A stretch of 64,000 bases of DNA from Podocnemis expansa. Lineage: Eukaryota > Chordata > Testudines > Podocnemididae. Made by a program: the position numbers and the translations under genes. The stretch spans positions 50,026,893 to 50,090,892 of the forward strand of contig ML681989.1 in the NCBI GenBank assembly GCA_007922195.1, read 5' to 3'. Below, piece by piece: positions 33,945 to 44,630 of this stretch (the first letter of the stretch is position 1; each line of letters starts with the position of its first letter). Below the pieces are notes generated by a model that was not told where the DNA came from, searched no databases, and saw only the letters and a list, made by a program, of their open reading frames with translations.

Positions 33945-34230
33945 CTACTATTTGTATTGCAGTAACACCTACAGGCCCCAATCAGAGATGTGGGCCCCTG
34001 TGTGTTCTCAGTGGTTCTCAGTCACAGTGTCAGGACACATTACTATGTTGTGACACAGCAGTAAGTGTGTTGCAGAGCGCCAGGAAGCTGGCTGGATTCA
34101 GCCTGGAGGGTGTGGGCAGGGTGTCCTGTGGCATTGCAGTACGCTGGCAGGTGTGTTGCGGTTCACCAAAGGTTGAGAACCACTGTGCTAGCTAGCCCTG
34201 CACACACTAAACATGACAGACTCTAACCCT
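33945..34230. repeat. Ancient dispersed repeat split by a hAT element
   Basis: TACTATTTGTATTGCAGTAA and CACCTACAGGCCCCAATCA are the start of an old amniote repeat, whose related copy at 46252 reads GTGCCTAGCAGTCCCTGTCA. The continuation GCTAGCTAGCCCTGCACAC lies beyond the hAT element at 34009-34185. The family is probably an L2- or MIR-related tail; I cannot name it firmly. Confidence 0.45.
34009..34185. mobile_element. Short hAT-like MITE
   Basis: The ends CAGTGGTTCTCA and TGAGAACCACTG are perfect 12-bp inverted repeats. Flanking octamers TGTGTTCT and TGCTAGCT match poorly (4 of 8), so the duplication has decayed or the site was altered. At 177 bp it has no coding capacity. Internal words such as GTGACACAGCA and GTGTGTTGCGG are typical of Charlie-like elements. 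Confidence 0.7.
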
Positions 34231-34618
34231 GAGTTTCCATATACATTTAATCTTTAGCCTCTCTGCTGAGACTGGAGAGTCAGTCTGAATGATGGTGTAG
34301 GTGGTGCACTGACTTTTATTTTAATCCTGTCCTCTTCCTTTTGGCTCCTGTCTTCCGGCTGCACATTCCTATAGCTTCTAAGAGGCACTCCATGTGCTCA
34401 TTTGAAACAGTCCCTGGAGACTGATTATGCCACAAACAGCAATTCTTCCAGAGTCCACCAGCCCCATGCTGCAGAAGGGATCAAATCCTTCTCTTAGCTA
34501 TATATACCAGCCTGGGACGAAATATCTGTCCATTCACACAGAGCATATAATTGCATGTAGGCTTTGAGTGGCATCAGACACATTTATAAGGGGATTGGGG
34601 TATGTTTTCAAAATAGTC

Positions 34619-34641
34619 CCCCCCCCCCCCCCCAAAAAAAA
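34619..34641. repeat. Poly-C followed by poly-A
   Basis: Fifteen C followed by eight A. Prone to sequencing and alignment error. Confidence 0.9.
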
Positions 34642-34709
34642 GTGTTTGGGAGTGGCAGGCAGGAGGATAAACATATTGTGCTGAGCAGCTCTGAATGAGG
34701 CCACAGAGA

Positions 34710-34852
34710 GCAAAAAAAACAAGGAGGCATGTGGCACTTTAAGACTAACAGATTTATTTTTCACATGAGCTTTCGTGGGAGAAAATCCCACTTCATCAGA
34801 TGCTTCGAAGATGGGTGAACTTACGGAATGGAATGAAAATAAATGCAAGGGG
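34710..34852 (+). mobile_element. Turtle SINE, 5' truncated
   Basis: It carries AAGGAGGCATGTGGCACTTT, AGACTAACAGATTTATT, GAGCTTTCGTGGGAGAAAAT and CCCACTTCATCAGATGCTT. The tRNA-like head is replaced by unrelated sequence. Confidence 0.8.
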
Positions 34853-34974
34853 GTGAGCAAACCTGTTTTTCAGCTGCAGATTGGAGGAACTGCAACTCTC
34901 AAACACTGGCTATGATGTTTCATCTTTTTTCCTGCTTATTTTAAGAAAAGATTTTTTTTAATCTCCACTTTTAG

Positions 34975-35055
34975 GTTTTAATCTTGCTCTGGAACATATA
35001 CTATGACCCTGCCCGAGGAAAGGAAGCAAGGTACTGCATCTACAAATATGTTTAG
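34975..35055 (+). CDS. Speculative exon
   Basis: After a pyrimidine-rich acceptor (TTTAATCTCCACTTTTAG) the phase-0 frame reads VLILLWNIYYDPARGKEA and continues to a TAG at 35053. An alternative end is a weak donor (AAG then GTACTG) at 35031. The other two frames close quickly. The hydrophobic start could be part of a membrane segment. No partner exon with matching phase was found and I do not recognise the peptide, so it may be chance. It borders the candidate conserved block that follows. Confidence 0.2.
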   Translation, partial: VLILLWNIYYDPARGKEARYCIYKYV

Positions 35056-35350
35056 CAATGATGAATGATCAAAGTCAACATTGCAGGGCCAGCAGCTGAG
35101 TTTTTCCCATTATCATGCATTCACAGATTTGACAGATTGCATCATTCAGTGTGTTGATGTATCAGTATTTGATACACTATAAATAGTCACAGTGCATATT
35201 AAATTAACCAGGTGATAAAATACAGGTTTGTTTTGCATGTTAACTCTGCGTTAACGCTGCCCCTAAGTGGTTAAGTTGGTTTATTGCAAGATAATTAGCT
35301 TTCGTTTTATGCCATTATTTATTTATATATGCCAGTCTGTTGTGGGTTGT
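35056..35350. promoter_or_regulatory. Candidate enhancer-like non-coding block
   Basis: AT-rich unique DNA with dense factor-like cores: CTATAAATAG (a perfect MEF2 consensus) at about 35178, TGATGAATGATC, ATTAAATTAACCAGG, GATAATTAGC and repeated TGATAC/GTATCA words. No repeat family is visible. This is inference from motif density; I cannot test conservation. Confidence 0.25.
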
Positions 35351-35824
35351 TTTTTTTTTTTTTTTCCTGTTTCAGCTCCATAACTAGGTCCTGGTTCTTG
35401 CCTCAGTTTAGGTTCACATCAGACTGCATGCTGTTTTCCCATCAGGACACGGTTTTTTTTCAAGCCACTTTAAACTGAAAAATACTCAAGTGCTGAAACA
35501 TAAATGTCTGTCACATGGATATTACTCAGCCAAGAACAAACTGCACTTCTATTATTGGGCCACACTCCTTCACCTCATTTCATTAGCATTTTGATGCACA
35601 CCTTGTGTGGCCAGCTATAGAAACTGGGGAATTACGATGGACTGTTTTCCCTGTTCTGAGACTTCTTTTACTTCTGTATTTGCCTTCTGAATTTGCCACT
35701 TCCAAACCATTTCCTGAGCTGGTTGTTACCTCTCATTTCATTGTAGCATGATTTTTGTCCCTGATCTCCCTTCCGTTTTGGATTAGCATAATGAATGCAC
35801 TGTGACTAAGCTGCCTCTGTGTAC

Positions 35825-35900
35825 AAGTGGCAGGCCGCAGTTGGTGCAGAATGTAGCTGCTAGCATTCTGAGCATGATCTCCCAGCTGGGGGGATTTGTG
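35825..35900 (+). mobile_element. LINE fragment (L2 or Rex1-like)
   Basis: GGCCGCAGTTGGTGCAGAAT, then GTAGCTGCTAGC, translates as RPQLVQNVAAS, close to the LQLVQNAAAR motif found after the RT domain in L2 and Rex1 elements. Too short to classify further. Confidence 0.4.
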
Positions 35901-36201
35901 GTAGAGTTCCCCAGAACTGGTTTGGATGCCAGCTAAGGCCCACCACGGGGCCGTATACTGCCCTTAATCTGTGATTGAAAGTTCCATTTACAACAGGAAG
36001 CAAGTGAAAAATGAGGGCAAGTGTATGTGACCGTGTCTTCGAAAGTCCTCTTTTGAGACAGATAAGACTCCATAAAACTTGGAACTAAGTCAACATTTTG
36101 TTTACTAAACCCCCTAGGCCCCAAGGTACCCATTAAAATCATCCACTGTGGAGCTTTGTTAGCTGCTTTTGACCATATAGCTTGGGAAGCCTGTTCTCTC
36201 A

Positions 36202-37289
36202 GGCTATGTCTACACTTAGAACCTTAGTTCAAATTAACTGAATTTGAACTAATCAAGTCCAACTAATAATGATTAGTTCGAATTCAGTCAATTTGAACTA
36301 ACATGGCCACACTAGGAAAACAAATTCGAACTAGCGTGTCCATGGAAAGGCCATGCCACCACCCAGTCTCCTGCCAGGCTCCAGCCCTCTGAGCCCTGCA
36401 TGGGGAAAATCATCCCCTGCCCAGCTCTAGCCATGGTGAGACTAAAGCCGGGCAGAGGATGCTTTTCCCCACACCAGGCTCAGAAGGCTAGAGCCTGGCA
36501 GGGGATGTTTGCCCTTCCCTGGGCTCTGTGGAGCCAGGGCACCCCCCCCCACATAGCGCTAGGCAAGTGGAGGCAGAAGGGATTCCCCCTGCCTGGCTCC
36601 AGCAGCACTGGGGGGGAAGGGATCCCCACACAGCTCCGGCCACACTCAAGGGATGCAGGGATGAGACCCCCACTCCCAGCTGCAGCACTGCTATCCGGGT
36701 AGGGAGAAGGGATCCCCGCGCAGGCTGCAGCCGTGCTTCCTGGGTGCGGGGACAGGACCCCCATGCCCAGTTGGAGCCCCACTCACTGGCGCAGGGAAGG
36801 GACCCCTGTGCCGGGCTGGAGCCCCGCTGGCCGTGTGCAGGGATGGGACCCCCACACATGGCTGGAGCCCTGCTGGCCATGCATGGGGCTCCTGTCCTCG
36901 TGCACATCCAGTGAGGCTCCAGCTGCATGCCAGGATCCCTTCGCCGCACCAGCAAGCAGGGCTCCAGCTGCCCACGAGGGTCAAGGGGCCCTACCACCCC
37001 CCCCAGGGACTGTGCCCCATTGGCCCTGTACAATTTTGTTGGGGGGCACCTTTCTTCCAGGGTGACATCCAACTTGTTAATTCGAACTAAACGTAGTTCA
37101 AATTACCGTGGCTAGACACTGTTGATTCAAACTAGCCAGTTCAAACTGATGGTTGCTTTGAATTTATATGAGGTTTTAAACTTGGAAGCCTTATCTCTTC
37201 AATTAAACCTAAGTGAAGCCTTAGGTCGAATTGGCAAAACCCTGTGTAGCCATGCTTTTTTTTTAATTCGACCTTATGTAGACTTACCC
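36202..37289. mobile_element. Large palindromic MITE (copy D, AATTCGAACT types)
   Basis: It begins GGCTATGTCTACACTTAG and ends ATGTAGACTTACCC. The outer arms (36202-36340 and 37070-37289) are rich in TTAGTTCGAATT, AATTTGAACTAA and GTTCAAACT motifs. Flanks TCA and TTT do not match. Unlike its 430-500 bp relatives it carries a 700-bp GC-rich core, so it is either a longer subfamily or a MITE that acquired unrelated DNA. Confidence 0.65.
36341..37069. repeat. GC-rich imperfect minisatellite in the core of copy D
   Basis: Units of about 50 to 60 bp recur, each with a GGGATGGGACCCCCACAC-like piece followed by GGCTGGAGCCCCGCTGGCC-like sequence, on a drifting register. This produces overlapping open frames of up to 194 codons on both strands. 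No domain is present in any of them. Confidence 0.6.
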
Positions 37290-38872
37290 TTTGTCTTTAA
37301 TACCTTCTTTGTTGTAGAATGCATGGCTAGAGAATGTTAAATGTTTTCAAGTTCAAACAGATAACTTTTTTACATTCTCATTTTATTAGAGTTGAGTCTT
37401 GCTGGTCAAGTCAGATTTTCATTTCTAAAATGTTTTGGGTCTTTTGTGTGTGTAAATGTAAAACGCTGTTGACTCTACCTTATCCTCCCCAGGAGATAAA
37501 GTCAAAACAAGCAGGAGTTCTGTTAAACCATGGAGTAGTACAATGTCTTCATTTACTAGATTTTTCACCTCTGGAGATCGAGAGTCAAATTCTGGCCTGA
37601 GTCTCAAAATGTATATCTAACTCTTCTACTAGTAAACCTTAGACCTTTTTGAGAGACTGCTATGTAATTCAATGCAATGTAATCTCAGCTCAGGACAGCC
37701 CTACAACTAAAATAGCAAAGACTAGGATTAGACTAGCAGGGATATTGCAGATCAGGAAGACTAGATTCACTGGCTGAACTACATGAGAGAAGCATGTACA
37801 GTAGTTGTATTATATCATCACTAAGCCAAAGAAGTTGCTAGTTTCTTGCCTTCCTGAGCTGTAAAATCCATATAAGACATGGTTTAAAAAATAAAATTAG
37901 ACAGCAGTGAATCTTCAAAGAGGTAGCCTTACTCTTTCTCACAGTTCTTACTCAATATTTTCTTACTCCCACTATAGATCTTAATAGTGGTTCCTAGCTT
38001 CACTGAGACTATGAAATTTGTTTCTTGCTTAGATTTCTCAAGATGCACTCTAAAAACAGAGGTGTCTTGTTGCCTGAAAATGCAAGGAATTAATATAGTA
38101 ACCCACTGCAATGAATCTGAATTCCAGCAGGGCTCCAAAAGACATATTGATTCCTCTTCGAGTTGGATGTAGGATGGGGGTGAGGGGAAGGATGGACAAA
38201 TTAAACTTTCTTTTGTGATGCCCTGCCTCTGTTCCTTAAGGTGGAGCATAGCACTCAGTCAGACAGATCCAAGTCTCAAAGAATAGATTGTTTAAATCCT
38301 AGCCTTTCCCAGCAGATGTTGGACTGCATTGTTTAGGAATCCAGACACTGGAACATCAAAGGATATGTGACCAATATTAAATTAACTCAATTATCTACAA
38401 GGGCATTTAGGGATGTACTTGTACATGGTTCTTTTTTTTTTTTTTTTAATGCGCTTCTGTATTTCTTTAGCTCTACAGTTTCAAGGAGAATATGACAGTA
38501 TATGGGGAAAAAAATTAATGGACTACCTTAAGTATTCCTTACTGTGCATTCTTAGAACTCCTATTAAAATACAAAACCCCAGTCACAACAGCAGGCCAGA
38601 AATCTGCCTGATGGTCAAATAAATCACAATATTTCAGCATTCCTGTTAACAAGCTCCTATTAAAATCTGACAACTGTGCTAGCATGAAAGGCACCATAGA
38701 TTTAAAAAACTTAGAAACAATGCAATTCTTTCTTCAGTATTGTACAGATTTCATTTCCTTACATTTAAAACCAGGAATTTGCCATTGTTAATAAATTTTT
38801 CTAGCTGATTAATTCAGTTCTTCTATTGTGCATTTGATTTGGTTTTTCCAGGTCTTTAGCTGGAGACATCTT
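37290..38872. other. No recognised feature
   Basis: AT-rich, apparently unique sequence with a T run near 38432. No supported gene. Confidence 0.3.
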
Positions 38873-38957
38873 GGGCCTGATTTTCAGAAATGTTGATGCC
38901 TGGAGCTCCCACTGACTCCCATTGGATTTGAGCTCTCAGCATTTGAAAGTCAGGACC
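38873..38957. mobile_element. 85-bp nearly full-length palindrome (mini-MITE)
   Basis: GGGCCTGATTTTCAGAAATG at the left pairs with CATTTGAAAGTCAGGACC at the right, and the centre GGAGCTCCCACTGACTCCCA also folds back. Short foldback repeats starting GGCCTGATTTTCAGA are common in turtles. Confidence 0.7.
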
Positions 38958-39235
38958 ATGTGGAGCTTCCCAAAGGAGTGCATGATAGATAGTGTCTCCC
39001 ATGACTTGGCCCGTCACAAAACACCGTTCAATATCCTTCTATCAGTGATCTTGTCCTTTCTCAGTAACTTAATTTTTATTCAAATAGCCATTAAAAATTA
39101 TCAGTTATCTGGATTAATTACCTTTATAACATCCAGAAGGTTTTTTGTCTGTCTTATCTGTTTTATTAAATAAATGAAAGAGCAAATGAGCAGCTTTTAG
39201 TTTAGTAAGCAGTTTAAATCTGCTCTGGTAAGTTG

Positions 39236-39270
39236 AATTCATTCATGCATTCATTCATTCAGTCAGTCAC
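39236..39270. repeat. (ATTC)n then (AGTC)n microsatellite
   Basis: Interrupted ATTC units followed by CAGTCAGTCA. Confidence 0.8.
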
Positions 39271-39425
39271 GTGCTTGGAAAAACCCAGCAGGAGTCCCTT
39301 CCACCATAAGAACGTCTGACTGTGAAATAAAGCCTGAGTAACCAGATTAACTATGAAGTATATATCTGTCAGGTTTTAGGCTTTAGTTCAAGTGCACTTT
39401 CCACATGTTGCAGATCACCATAGCT

Positions 39426-39919
39426 CAGGGGTCAGCAACCCAAAAGATAAAAGAAACCATTTTTTAAAAAATTCCTTCTATAGACAAGAGTTTTGAGAGC
39501 CGCAATGGGTGTAGTCTCCTGGTGTGGGTAGCTGAAAGATCGGCCAGGGACCTGCCTCAGGGTCCCTCAGTGGAAGGGGGAGCCTGGTGCCTGGCATGGA
39601 CTGCCCACAGAGTCCCCTGGTGGCAGAAGGGGGCCTGAATCCCCAAGCCCAGAGCCGCAAAGTTGTAGTCAAACAGCCCCATGCAGCTCCAGAGCTGCAG
39701 TGGCAGACTCCTGCCATAGCTGGTTCCTATTTTGGATGTTCTTAATGTCAGAAATAAACCTTCCATGGTTTCCGTTTCCCTTTTGTTCCCCAATATTTGA
39801 TCTGGGCTCAGTAAATATTATTATATGTGCTGTCAAAGGGTTTTGATTCAGCTGTTAATGCAAGTGTTATCACTATGTTGCTTTTCAGCTTTGCCTACCT
39901 CAAAAGATGCTGAACACTG
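39426..39919. mobile_element. hAT-like non-autonomous element
   Basis: The left end CAGGGGTCAGCAACC is a known hAT-type start, and the right end AGATGCTGAACACTG is its diverged inverted partner. The flanking octamers CCATAGCT and TTGCTCTA do not agree well. Internal GCCGCAA and CTGGTGTGGGTAGCTG fit non-autonomous copies. The frames on the minus strand (39478-39793) lack transposase motifs. Confidence 0.5.
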
Positions 39920-40253
39920 TTGCTCTAGAAAGCGCTGCAAAAATGATTCACTTTTGGGATGAGACCAGGTGTGGAAAATCTCACCTGAAAATTGCAACTT
40001 CCATAAATACAAAATATATTTAGCTTGCAAAATCTGAGAAGTGTAACAGAACACTCTATGTAAACGCAACTGTAGCTCTTGAGGTATCAAGCCTACCCTT
40101 GTGTTGTCTGCCTGTATGAATGACTGTGCAGTGACATTATCAGTAGCATGTATAATGGTGGCATCCAAAGGCTCCATTGTATTAAGTCCTTCACAAATAT
40201 AAACATGTGCTCAAACAGAAGCCCTGATCCTGAGATATGTTCATGAAGTCTAT

Positions 40254-40755
40254 GGCTATTTCAACATTTAGAGTGTTGAATCAAATTAACTTAAATCTAA
40301 CTAATAATCGTTAAATCGAATTAAGTTAGATTGAATTAACATGGGTCCACTAGAAACCCAAATCGAACTAGCATGTCCATGGACAGGACTTGCTAGTTCA
40401 ATTAAGGAGGGGCACCATGGGAGGTGTGGCAACATGGCTGCCAAGAAGGGCCATGCCCCACCCAATATATAGAAAGGGAAAGGCACCCTGGGAGGAAGAA
40501 GGACAAAAAGTGTTAATTTGAACTAATGGGTAATTCAAATTAACATGCCTACACTAGGTTAAATAGAACTAATAAGTTTGATGTAACCATTGTTTTGAAT
40601 TTAAGGGAGGTTTTATAATTTCAAAATGTCCTTTTCTTATTTTGAATTGAGGGAGGTCCTTACTTCAAACTAAGAAAAGCTAGTGTAGCCATGCAATACT
40701 TTAAATCAAATTAATTATCATGAATTTGATTTAAAGCACAAGTGTAAATGTAGCC
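40254..40755. mobile_element. Palindromic MITE (copy E, AATTCGAATT type)
   Basis: Decayed ends GGCTATTTCAACATTTAG and GTGTAAATGTAGCC enclose AATTAACTTAAATC and AATCGAATTAAG palindromic motifs. The centre (GGGGCACCATGGGAGG to CACCCTGGGAGGAAG) is the inverted counterpart of the core of copy A. Flanks TAT and TAA agree at 2 of 3. Confidence 0.7.
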
Positions 40756-41019
40756 TAAGGAACTCTACTAAGAGAGAATGTGTTTACAGATCCCATCCAG
40801 GGCCATATATTACATATGATAGCAAATGCTATAGAGTTTGCAACTCAACTTCCACTATACGGTTCATCAAAGCCCCTAAATTTATGACAACATTCCCCTA
40901 TGAACTGAAATTTTCCATTCTTCTTGAGGGGGGATATGATGGTGAATTCTCTACATTTTAAAGTCCTTAAACCATGATTGGAGGACTTTAATAACTCAGC
41001 CATAGATTAGAGGCTTATT

Positions 41020-41108
41020 GGTGGAGTGACTGGGTGAGATTTTGAGGCCTGCATTGTGCAGATCAGACTAGATGATCATACCAGTCCCTTTTGACCTTAG
41101 AGTCTACA
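41020..41108 (+). mobile_element. CR1 LINE 3' tail, split by MITE F
   Basis: ATCAGACTAGATGATCATAC and CAGTCCCTTTTGACCTTAGAG are the sense CR1 3' end. The terminal octamer repeat GAGTCTATGAGTCTATGA is interrupted by the MITE and continues at 41527 as TATGAGTCTATGAAAC. Confidence 0.7.
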
Positions 41109-41526
41109 GCTATGTCTACACTGGATGCTTAAGTCAACTTAAGCAACTCCCTGGCCACATTTGGAATTCATTAAGTCAACCTAAGTACTTACTTAAGTTG
41201 ACTTAATAACTCCCCTGCCCTTAAAATCGACTTTAAGGGTTAAATTGACTTTATTAAGTCGACTTAAAAGTGCCTATTAAAGCTGACTTAATGAAGTCAA
41301 CTTAGTACAGTAGAGCCTTTTAAGCCGACTTTATAAAGTCAGCTTAGGCCAACGGACCCATTTAAAGTCAACTTTATTAAGTCGACTTTAAATGTGTCCC
41401 CTGGCTTAAGTCGACTTTATAAAGTTGACTTTAACAAATAGGGCCTCACTAAGTCAACTTAATAAAATTGACTTTAAGTAGACCTTATTAAGTCAACTTA
41501 ACTGAGCCTGTAGTGTAGACATAGCC
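41109..41526. mobile_element. Palindromic MITE (copy F, TTAAGTCGACTTAA type)
   Basis: The ends GCTATGTCTACACTGGA and AGTGTAGACATAGCC are well kept. Nearly the whole 418-bp interior is made of AAGTCGACTT and its CpG-decayed forms AAGTCAACTT and AAGTTGACTT, with TTTATAAAGT-like spacers. It landed in a CR1 tail, so the flanking repeat lets the site be read: TAC before and TAT after, or CTA shared. There is no coding sequence. Confidence 0.85.
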
Positions 41527-41741
41527 TATGAGTCTATGAAACAAGCCTTAATTATTCCTAATTTTTGGAACACTAGCTGTGAAGTTACTGACTTAAGTCT
41601 TTATGCCGTTGTTGTTGTTATTGTATTTGGTTTTGATTTTTTTAACCCACAATGAACTTTAATTTTTAACTTGCCCTTTCCAGGCTTTGAAACATTTTTA
41701 TTTTTTACTATGACACTCTAAACAAAACTTAGTAATGTAAG

Positions 41742-41885
41742 TTCCAGAGGGTAGCCACGTTATTCTGCATACAGCAAAACCAATGGAAGTCCTGTGGCAC
41801 CTTAAAGACTAACAAATTTTGTTGGGTGTAAGCTTTCGTGGTCTGCAAAACTGTTTGGCAGATTGCAGCTGATGAAATGGATTGC
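41742..41885 (+). mobile_element. Turtle SINE, older variant
   Basis: GTTCCAGAGGGTAGCCACGT, AAGTCCTGTGGCACCTTAAA, GACTAACAAATTTTGTTGGG and TAAGCTTTCGTGGTCTGC. The GTAGCC head and GGTGTAAGC version differ from the GAGTAGCT copies, so it is a separate subfamily. Confidence 0.75.
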
Positions 41886-41940
41886 AGCCCAGAAAAGATC
41901 ATCAAATGCCACAAGACTCTCATTGTTTTTCTTTTTTTAG

Positions 41941-43913
41941 TAATATAACTTTATCTGCGACTTAAATCTTTTTGGATAGGGAAATACAACATATGATGAT
42001 GATGGCATTAATCTTCACTTGTTGAGTAACCCGAGATCATTCACTCTTGGCCATCCCAATGATGAGTTATGCCCCCTCTCCCACTTATGGAGATAAATGC
42101 TATAACACAATTCAGCCATCATGTATTGTGAACTGTAGGGAAGCTCATGCTGCTACTACCTTTGCTGTACTTGTTGCATGGGTCAGTCCTGACACCTTTC
42201 ATGAACGGAACCTGACTGTAATTTTTTTTAATGTAATAGATCATTCCTATGTGGAGTGTAAGGGCATTACATAGTCTGTTTGTGGGTGTCTTTATATAAT
42301 ACTGAAGCTTGTGACAGGTCACTCACTGACCAACCCAGTTAATTCCATAGCTTTCATTTAACTAGAATCTCCTGGGTTCTTTTATTATTCTATGCTCACT
42401 GCAGTTTCAAAACTAGGATCTGTTCTAGACATTTCCAGAAGATGTAAACTAAAGATCATCAGTTTTTATTGGACTTCAGCCATTCAAGAGCCCTGAGATG
42501 TATGGACATAGCAGGAATACAAATGCCCAAAAAATATACTGATTCCTGTCAGCTGGTCATGTTGAGTATGAAAGTTCCAGTCTGGAGAAATTAAGGTTAT
42601 CTGAGTTCTACTCTATTTATCAAATTTTAATGGAGAAAAAAAAAAGGGGGGGGGTTTGGAATATATTTAGGTGATCACAAAAATTACATTGGTTTCAGTG
42701 TTACATACTACTAAATAAAAATGACATATTACTTGTGAATCATTGTGTTATGCTAATGCATGTTCACTCACAGGCTGATATGAATATGTGTAAAGTTTAT
42801 TACAGGGAAAGTGATCTCCTCTCATATACTGCTGTTAATATATAGCATTTCTTGTACTATTGGATGCATACAAGTATTAATATATTCTTGTGATGCTAAT
42901 GTAATTGGTCTACCAGTTTGACAATGTTTTAAGCTCTAGTGAAATTCTCATTCCAATTTTACCATGTAAACAATAAGCAGAAGCAGAGTTACTAAAAGAT
43001 TAAAAATCTGCCTGTTAATCATAGGTCCTGTTTCTATAAAAACACTGACCATTGGCCAGTCTCCTCAGTTAAAGCAGTATGGCAATATTTAAGTTGGAAC
43101 TCAAAGGAGTCCAGACCTTTTTCTAGGGGTGGCAGGAATGTAGTTACTACTGGATTTCTTTTAATCTTGTCTGTTAGATTAAAGACACAGGGTCCTGTAT
43201 TATCAGAATTTCAGAAATATAGATGTAAACCTTCTGGCAGGCAGTGTCAGTATCAAGAGGGACCGTGTTCAATATGCAGGGCTCCTCTTAACATGGCACA
43301 GCAGAATTGGCCCAGGCCTCTGCCTAGAAATCTGAGAAACCTAAACAGCAGCCAGGGATCTTCGGAGGGACAATACTGCCCAACTCACAATCATTGAGTC
43401 TGTGTGGAACAAAAGAGAACTTTTATTACAAGGAAGCAAGAACTCTGCATTAATTAGTGAAAACTGTAGCAATTATTTGAAAGCATGCAATCAGCCTCCT
43501 TGTTGTTTGGACAGTAGTCCCTTGTCTCAATTTCCCCACTTCTGGTGTGAATATTTAATGGACAAATGTGCCTTTAACATGCCACTCCCCTTTCCCTTTA
43601 CTGCCCCCCATTTACAGTTGTTTGTCTGAATTCAGTGGAATCGTAGAATTCAGGGGTGCATTCATATGGATTCATCCCCCCCACGCCTGAAGGGGAAGTC
43701 GAGTAACATCACGTCAGTACTCACCATTTCCACTGTCACCATTGTCTCTGCCCCTGTTCCCTCTGCCTTTGCTGGTGCCCACCATGGTCTCTGCAGCTGC
43801 TTGCTGCCTCTTCCTCTCCTAAACCGTTGCATTCTGAGATTCCACAGTTTAGTCCAGTTCTTCATCATTTCACTGGGTAGTGGGGAGCATCACTGCTTCT
43901 TGATCCTCTAGGT
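41941..43913. other. No recognised feature
   Basis: Mostly AT-rich unique sequence. A short G run follows an A run near 42637-42655. AACTTTTATTACAAGG near 43421 could be an antisense LTR signal, but nothing else supports it. Confidence 0.3.
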
Positions 43914-44269
43914 CAATGGTTCCCAACTTTTTTCAGGCTGGGGACCCCTTTTTTAACAAAAAAAACTTCGCGCCCCCCCCCGGCTGATTATGTAATCTTG
44001 CCCACGCCTTCTGGTGGTGCCGCTGGGACAGCCAATGAGCAGCACCACCACCACCATGGCCTGCACCACTGGGGAGTTGAGCCGTGTTGGCTATGACCCC
44101 CTGCCCCTGCCCCTGCTGGGATCTGGCCGCAGGCGGGGAGAGGCAGCCCTGGCAGGGTGCATCAGGACTGCAGCTGGATTCTGGCCCTGGGAGGGAGAGG
44201 TTCCACGGACCCTCTGCAGCTTGTCCATGGACTCCTGGCAGTCCCCAAACCCAAGGCTGGGATCCACTG
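43914..44269. mobile_element. hAT-like MITE with perfect 8-bp target duplication
   Basis: The flanks CTCTAGGT are identical (43906-43913 and 44270-44277). The ends CAATGGTTCCCAACTT and AAGGCTGGGATCCACTG form an inverted repeat. The interior includes CAGCACCACCACCACCATG and GC-rich segments whose open frames (up to 116 codons) have no transposase motifs. Confidence 0.85.
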
Positions 44270-44485
44270 CTCTAGGTTGTCCTTCACTTCAATGCTGTCC
44301 CCATGTGGGGATAATGCCTGGCCAGTCTTTTTATGGATTTGCCAGTTGCCAAAAAATAATTTAATCTGGCGGGGAGAGGGAGTTCTGTGGGGCTAAAGAT
44401 TTTCATTATCATGTCACGCTGGGATATGTAATGTTAAATATTTCTATGTCCAGCTAATGATGCTGACATGTTCCCACTTCCACAG

Positions 44486-44630
44486 GTTGAGCAACAATGG
44501 ATCAAAACAGAAGACGATACAACAGCAGCCTGTGCCTAGCACGCAGGCGTACTGCACGTGGGTGTGTGAATGTGAGTGTGAGAGTCTGAGTCACGTGAGA
44601 ATGAGGAGACATGCAAGGCTCATTAAATAA
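44486..44630 (+). CDS. Speculative terminal exon
   Basis: Following an acceptor-like TGTTCCCACTTCCACAG, two frames are open. Phase 0 gives VEQQWIKTEDDTTAACA and a stop at once. The other gives LSNNGSKQKTIQQQPV and continues through a GT-rich tract to a TAA at 44628. Neither peptide is recognised, and no matching upstream donor was found. Kept only because the acceptor is reasonable and the sequence is not a known repeat. Confidence 0.15.

Noticed and set aside
36488..37072. 194-codon frame rich in Gly, Pro, Trp and Cys
   Set aside because: It follows the GC-rich minisatellite in the core of MITE copy D, with equal frames on the other strand. No protein family features.
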